Shown here: one piece after another, positions 59,620 to 64,000 of the stretch
Layout: the number at the start of each line of letters is the position of its first letter
Position numbering within the stretch: the stretch's first letter is position 1
Assembly (NCBI RefSeq): GCF_030052815.1
Contig: NC_079505.1
Coordinates: 3,753,736-3,817,735, forward strand
Direction: 5' to 3'
Length of the DNA stretch: 64,000 nucleotides
Source of the DNA: Hevea brasiliensis
Lineage: Eukaryota; Streptophyta; Magnoliopsida; Malpighiales; Euphorbiaceae
Notes under the pieces: generated by a model
Database searches by the model: none
What the model was told of the DNA's origin: nothing
The model's input: the letters and a program-made list of their open reading frames with translations, nothing else
Program-made: the position numbers and the translations under genes

Positions 59620-59867
59620 TGTTAGTAGTATGCCCTAAAGCATATCATTTAGTATGTATCTTGTACATATTTTTATTAATAAAAGGCATTTTCACTTTTT
59701 CGTTTACATAATATATTTATGTGTAAGAGAAAAGGTCCATTGATATTTTGTTAGAAATTCTATTCTTAAGTTGTTAAGAATATGAGTGACAGTATTTCTA
59801 GCACAAAGTATCATAAATAAGTTCACAATCGAGGATACTTCACAATAAGGACATGACTTATCCAGTA

Positions 59868-61576
59868 TGATTGTATTCATGTTTGTTCCCAAGTTATTTA
59901 TATGAGATATAAATAAGATGGAATGGTGAGTCTTATGCCATATAACAAATATGATAGGCACTTATACATGATAAGTAGGCCGAACCAGTGACATTTATGA
60001 CAAGCACAAGGAGTTTACTCTTGTCAATGTATTGTCATAAATCATATCAGTGCATATAATCTTTAAACCTGAGATAGCACAGTTATCTTGTATATAGGTG
60101 GTTTGAGTTTGATACTGCTTTCATACTTGTACTATGTATGGGTATGTGGGCATGTGTTGGCTCCTACTAGTTATATATAGAGGTAGGTGTTGATCAAGAT
60201 GGAATCTGTTCCTCTAAGTAAATAGGGATAAAATCCTATGTTCATTTAATTGTTCTTGATGTTTCAAGTTCCTGGCTAGGACAGATAGATTTAATCAGAA
60301 AAGAGTTTCTGATGAGAAAATCTTTTTAATCAATAACTGAAATTAAAAGAGAACATAATATTCATAGCAAATGGGGTTTGACATAAACCATGACTCCAGC
60401 TCGAATTGGGATTTTATAACAGAGAGATTCTAGAAAAAGATTGTAATTATGTTTGTTCCCAAGGTATTTATATGAGATATACATAAGATGGAATTGTGAG
60501 TCTCATGCCATATAACAAACATGATAGGCACTTATATATGATAAGTAGGCCGAACCAGTAATGCATATGACAAGCACATGGAGTTTACTCTTGTCAATGC
60601 ATTGTCATAAATCATATCAGTGCATATAATCTTTAGACCTGAGATGACACAGTTATCTTGTATATAGGTGGTTTGAGTTTGATACTGCTTTCATACTTGT
60701 ACTGTGTATGGGCATATAGGTATGTGTTGGCTCCTACTAGTTATATATGGAGATAGGTGTTGATCAAGATGGAATCTGTTACCCTAAGTAAATAGGAATA
60801 AAATCCTATATTCATTTAATTGTTCTTGATGTTTCAAGTTCTGGCCGGAGACAGATGATTTAGTCAGAAAAGAGTTTCTGATAAGAAAATCTAATTAATC
60901 AAGACCTGGAATTAAAAGAGAACATAATATTCATAGCAAATGGGGTTTGACATAAACCATGACTCCAGCTTGAATTGGGATTTTGTAACAGAGAGATTCT
61001 AGAAAAAGATTGTAATTATGTTTGTTCCCAATGTATTTATATGAGATATAAATAAGATGGAATTGTGAGTCTCATGCCATATAACAAACATGATAGGCAC
61101 TTATATATGATAAGTAGGCCGAATTAGTAATGCATATGACAAGCACATGGAGCTCTTGTCAATGCATTGTCATAAATTATATCAGTGCATATAATCTTTA
61201 GACCTGAGATAACACAGTTATCTTATATATAGGTGGTTTGAGTTTGATACTGCTTTCATACTTGTACTGTGTATGGGTATATAGGCATGTGTTGGCTTCT
61301 ACTAGTTATATATGGAGATAGGTGTTGATCAAGATAGAATCTGTTACCCTAAGTAAATAGGAATAAAATCCTATATTCATTTAATTCTTCTTGATGTTTC
61401 AAGTTGCTGGCCAGGACAGACAGATTTAGTCAGAAATGAGTTTCTGATAAGAAAATCTAATTAATCAAGAACTGGAATTAAAAGAGAACATAATATTCAT
61501 AGCAAATGGGGTTTGACATAAACCATGACTCCAGCTCGAATTGGAATTTTGTAACAGAGATATTCTAGTGCATGGT
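59868..61576 (+). repeat. three tandem ~570-bp repeats in the LTR
   Basis: The landmark GTTTGTTCCCAA starts at 59881, 60451 and 61020, spacing 570 and 569 bp. Units are joined by AGAGAGATTCTAGAAAAAG; the last ends in a variant (AGAGATATTCTAGTGC). Copies 2 and 3 are closer to each other than to copy 1, which suggests two rounds of duplication. The third copy has a small deletion near 61151. Confidence 0.96.
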
Positions 61577-62295
61577 AACATATGATTATAAGTTCATTTA
61601 AGGTATTCCTTGTTACTGATTGGGTGGCCGTGGCACGCTATGTTAGGTATCAACTATAGTCTATGAGATGCCTAAAATGATTTCGAGAAATCACTTATGA
61701 TAAGAAAGAGTTCTGATGATATTAAGAGTTAATATCATATCTCATTGCCAATTAGTGATGAGCCTAGTAAGTCACACACATACACAAGACAATCACCAAG
61801 TAAAATGTGATTTAATTTATTAATTAAAGATTTTAATTAATTAATTAAATAGGTTTGGCTTGCAATAAAATTGCAAAGTCCCTAGCATGACTTGAAACCA
61901 AATCTAGGTTATTGGATGTATAGTATAAGTTAAATTTATATTTAAAGTGTTTAAATATGAATTTAATTGTGAGAAATTAATTAATAGAGATTAATTAATT
62001 AATTTATATTTGATATAAATTGATTTGAAGAGGAGAAATAATGATATTGGGTTAAGAACTCAAAATTACAACATAAGGATAATTTGGTCATTTCACATAG
62101 TGACATGTGGCACCATGAGATGGTGGCACATGGCATCATATAAGCTTGCCATTTATCTTCATATCATATAATATGGTCAAAGTCAAGATTAAGTCTAGCT
62201 TTGACACTTGGCTTAATGTGATTGAGTCAATTAAAAATAAGATGCAATGAGGTGGTGACATGTGGCATAGGGTTTAAGTGACTTAATGACCTAAT

Positions 62296-62304
62296 TATAT
62301 AAAA
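62296..62304 (+). promoter_or_regulatory. TATA box of the copia-like LTR
   Basis: TATATAAAA followed by a purine-rich GGGAAAAGAAAAGAAG stretch. Transcription would start about 62330, making the upstream 570-bp array part of U3. Confidence 0.6.
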
Positions 62305-62709
62305 GGGAAAAGAAAAGAAGAAACACAACACTCTTATTCTCTTCCTCAAGGTGGCGGCACACCTCTCTCCCTCTCCTCTTCATCTTGTCTCATCAATTCA
62401 AAGAGAATTGCCCAAAATCCTTTAAATTAAAATTGCTAGAAATTATTTCTAGTGTCTTATACATACATACTACCTCTCTAAAGGCAAAAACCCATTTTAT
62501 AATTGGTTGGCAAAGGCTTAAGAAGCAAATTGGGGGTTGCCCATTGGTGATCTTGGTGTGGACAAGCTAGAGGGACAATACTTGGGGTCCTAGGTACTTC
62601 CTAAAGGTGCCAATTACATCCATAGTGTATCAAAGAGGTTAGTGTTCTAACTCCTCTTTTAAACTAGGGTTTAAATGAATTAATTTGTTAATTCACAATC
62701 TTGAATGGC

Positions 62710-62766
62710 AAACATAGATCCTAATACATATTAAAAGTATTTTAATATGTATTAGGATCTATGTTT
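62710..62766. repeat. perfect 27-bp inverted repeat with 3-nt loop
   Basis: Arms 62710-62736 and 62740-62766 are exact reverse complements (arm starts AAACATAGATCCTAATAC), loop GTA. It lies about 100 bp before the LTR end, downstream of the TATA box, so it would be in the retroelement RNA. Confidence 0.96.
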
Positions 62767-62872
62767 AATTAGGCAAATAAGAGATGTGGTATGATGCATA
62801 TAACCCTAGAAATTTTTTTTTTTAAATTCAATGCTCTAATGTAACAATTTTTCATGCTTCCGCTCCTTCAAT

Positions 62873-62884
62873 TGGTATTAGAGC
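62873..62884 (+). promoter_or_regulatory. primer-binding site of the copia-like element
   Basis: TGGTATTAGAGC, two bases after the LTR end; one base from the initiator-Met complement TGGTATCAGAGC. Confidence 0.82.
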
Positions 62885-62885
62885 C

Positions 62886-64000
62886 ACTATATTTGCTATT
62901 TAGATTGATTATTGAGATTTAATTGTGTGAATTGAATTGATCTAAAGCTGTTTGGATTAACCAATGGTGGCGGCATGCATGTTGAAGTCCTCATGTGTGG
63001 CGGCTTGCATGGTTATGAACACCAACCATGCGTATGGTTTGGGTTTGATGTATGGGCTTGGTATTTAAGGCCCATAATTAGGCTCATGCTTAATTAAATT
63101 GTTTAATTAAGAATTTTAATCACACAATTAAATTTTGATTCAATTATTTGAATGAGATTCAAATATGAATTTTTAAATTTATTTGAATGAGATTCAAATA
63201 TGAATTTTTAAATTCATTTGAATGGGATTTAAATCTGATTTTTTAAATTTATTTGAATGAGATTCAAATCTGAATTTTTTAGTTGAATATGAGATATTCA
63301 ATTTAATTTTAGTATGTATGTTTTATTTAATTGTTAAATGGTAATATGCATGATGGATGATCATGGATAATAAAATACCAATGTGATTGGATTTATTTCT
63401 TTTATTTTTCTTTGGGTTATAAAATAATTAATTTTATTTTTGGTGGCATGTATTATAAGTGTTGTAATAATTTAGGTTATAATTTCATTTATTTAAAGTC
63501 CATATTCTTGTAAATTCGCCTTGGTATGCCAAGGATTACAATGTAATTGGATTGCAAGAAGATCAAGGAGGTTAAGAGCATTGGTGGGACCAGTGGGAGG
63601 AAATCAAGATCAAGTATTGATTATGTCCTCCTTCAGCAACTCTTTTAAAATAAATGAATGAAATACACTTAGGAATGCCCTGATTTAATTCTTGGTGGCT
63701 CAGAATTGAATCCCTTAGAAAGTCCATGATCATACCATATTAATTATTTATCCATGTATGCATGAGATGTATGGGAATGTATGTAAGTATATAATATATG
63801 CATGCTAATTGAACAATGTGCAAAGTGAGACCATAATAGTAATTAAGCCGACCACTAAATATTCTAAACAAATGATTAAGTTGAAAATGTTATAATTAAA
63901 GTAATTATATCATGGGCCCTCCATTGAGGCAATTATTTTAAGAAATTTTAAATACTTGCATGTGATGCATTTAATTTAAGAGATTTTCTTAAGAATAATT
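62886..64000 (+). other. leader/interior of the copia-like element
   Basis: AT-rich, no gag-like open frame. Contains four 35-bp repeats (63146-63285). Gag and pol, if present, lie beyond the window. Confidence 0.5.
63146..63285 (+). repeat. 35-bp tandem repeat, 4 copies
   Basis: ATTTGAATGAGATTCAAAT-type units start at 63146, 63181, 63216 and 63251, exactly 35 bp apart. ATTTGAATGAGATTCAAAT is itself a near palindrome (ATTTGAAT...ATTCAAAT). Confidence 0.95.

Larger units (their letters stand above)
59620..62870 (+). repeat. 5' LTR of the copia-like element
   Basis: 3251 bp, swollen by a triple ~570-bp repeat (59868-61576). Downstream are a TATA box (62296), and a 27-bp hairpin (62710-62766) in the presumed R/U5. 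Without two of the repeats it would be about 2.1 kb. Confidence 0.8.
59620..64000 (+). mobile_element. copia-like LTR retrotransposon, 5' part, runs off the window
   Basis: Starts TGTTAGTAGTATGCCC at 59620 and has a 3251-bp LTR ending GCTCCTTCA at 62870. It is followed by a primer site of the TGGTATTAGAGC type and at least 1.1 kb of leader. No gag was found before the window ends. Short TG...CA ends, a U3 with AATAAAAGGC-type sequence near its start and this primer variant suggest Ty1/copia, but without pol the superfamily is inferred. The target duplication cannot be checked. Confidence 0.75.

Noticed and set aside
59704..59961. 85-codon minus-strand open frame
   Set aside because: Lies in the LTR at the start of the 570-bp array; no motif.
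1..64000. CRISPR arrays, tRNA or rRNA genes, integrons, phage or defence systems
   Set aside because: None seen. Tandem repeats found have no spacer structure, and the coding content is plant genes and LTR retrotransposons.

Overview
The window looks like nuclear DNA of a dicot plant. It is strongly AT-rich, its genes have GT-AG introns, and most of it is transposable elements with plant-type primer sites (TGGTATCAGAGC, complementary to initiator tRNA-Met). Species cannot be fixed from sequence alone; a woody rosid such as a Euphorbiaceae member is only a guess. There are no operons, rRNA or tRNA genes, CRISPR arrays or prokaryotic systems.

Region 1 (1-17.5 kb) is host-like. Two intact multi-exon genes lie on the minus strand. 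One is a START-domain lipid-transfer protein (6745-7873, 5 exons, 237 aa). The other is a cinnamoyl-CoA-reductase-like short-chain reductase (8889-13288, 3 exons, 332 aa, with a 3.2-kb last intron). Around them is AT-rich DNA with microsatellites and miniature inverted-repeat elements. Four of these elements carry 10-bp target-site duplications (TSDs), the Mutator signature, and one sits inside another. A decayed LINE RNase H fragment is at about 16 kb.

Region 2 (17.7-64 kb) is a stack of LTR retrotransposons. Left to right: a copia-like LTR pair with almost no interior (17.8-19.4 kb); a minus-strand gypsy 3' LTR (19.9-22.6 kb); a solo LTR with TSD CATGC (22.9-26.0 kb); and a truncated minus-strand chromovirus (26.5-33.4 kb). 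Then comes a large plus-strand Tekay/Del-type chromovirus from 34.2 kb to beyond 59.6 kb. That host element has been split by a solo LTR in its 5' LTR (35.4-36.9 kb), by a complete 11,061-bp minus-strand chromovirus in its protease (40.8-51.9 kb, TSD ACATG), by an internally deleted solo LTR near its integrase C-terminus (54.7-56.6 kb, TSD GATCA), and by a copia-like element in its 3' LTR (59.6 kb to the window end).

No intact retroelement polyprotein remains. The most useful observations are: the exact 10-bp TSDs proving a nested Mutator-like MITE; a 74-bp GT-AG intron-like insertion in the integrase of the 11-kb chromovirus; twelve in-frame stops, all TAG or TGA, in the gag of the host chromovirus, as expected from cytosine deamination; a degenerate ~200-bp periodicity inside several chromovirus LTRs; a 3 x 570-bp array in the copia-like LTR; a 51-bp minisatellite; and a perfect 27-bp hairpin.
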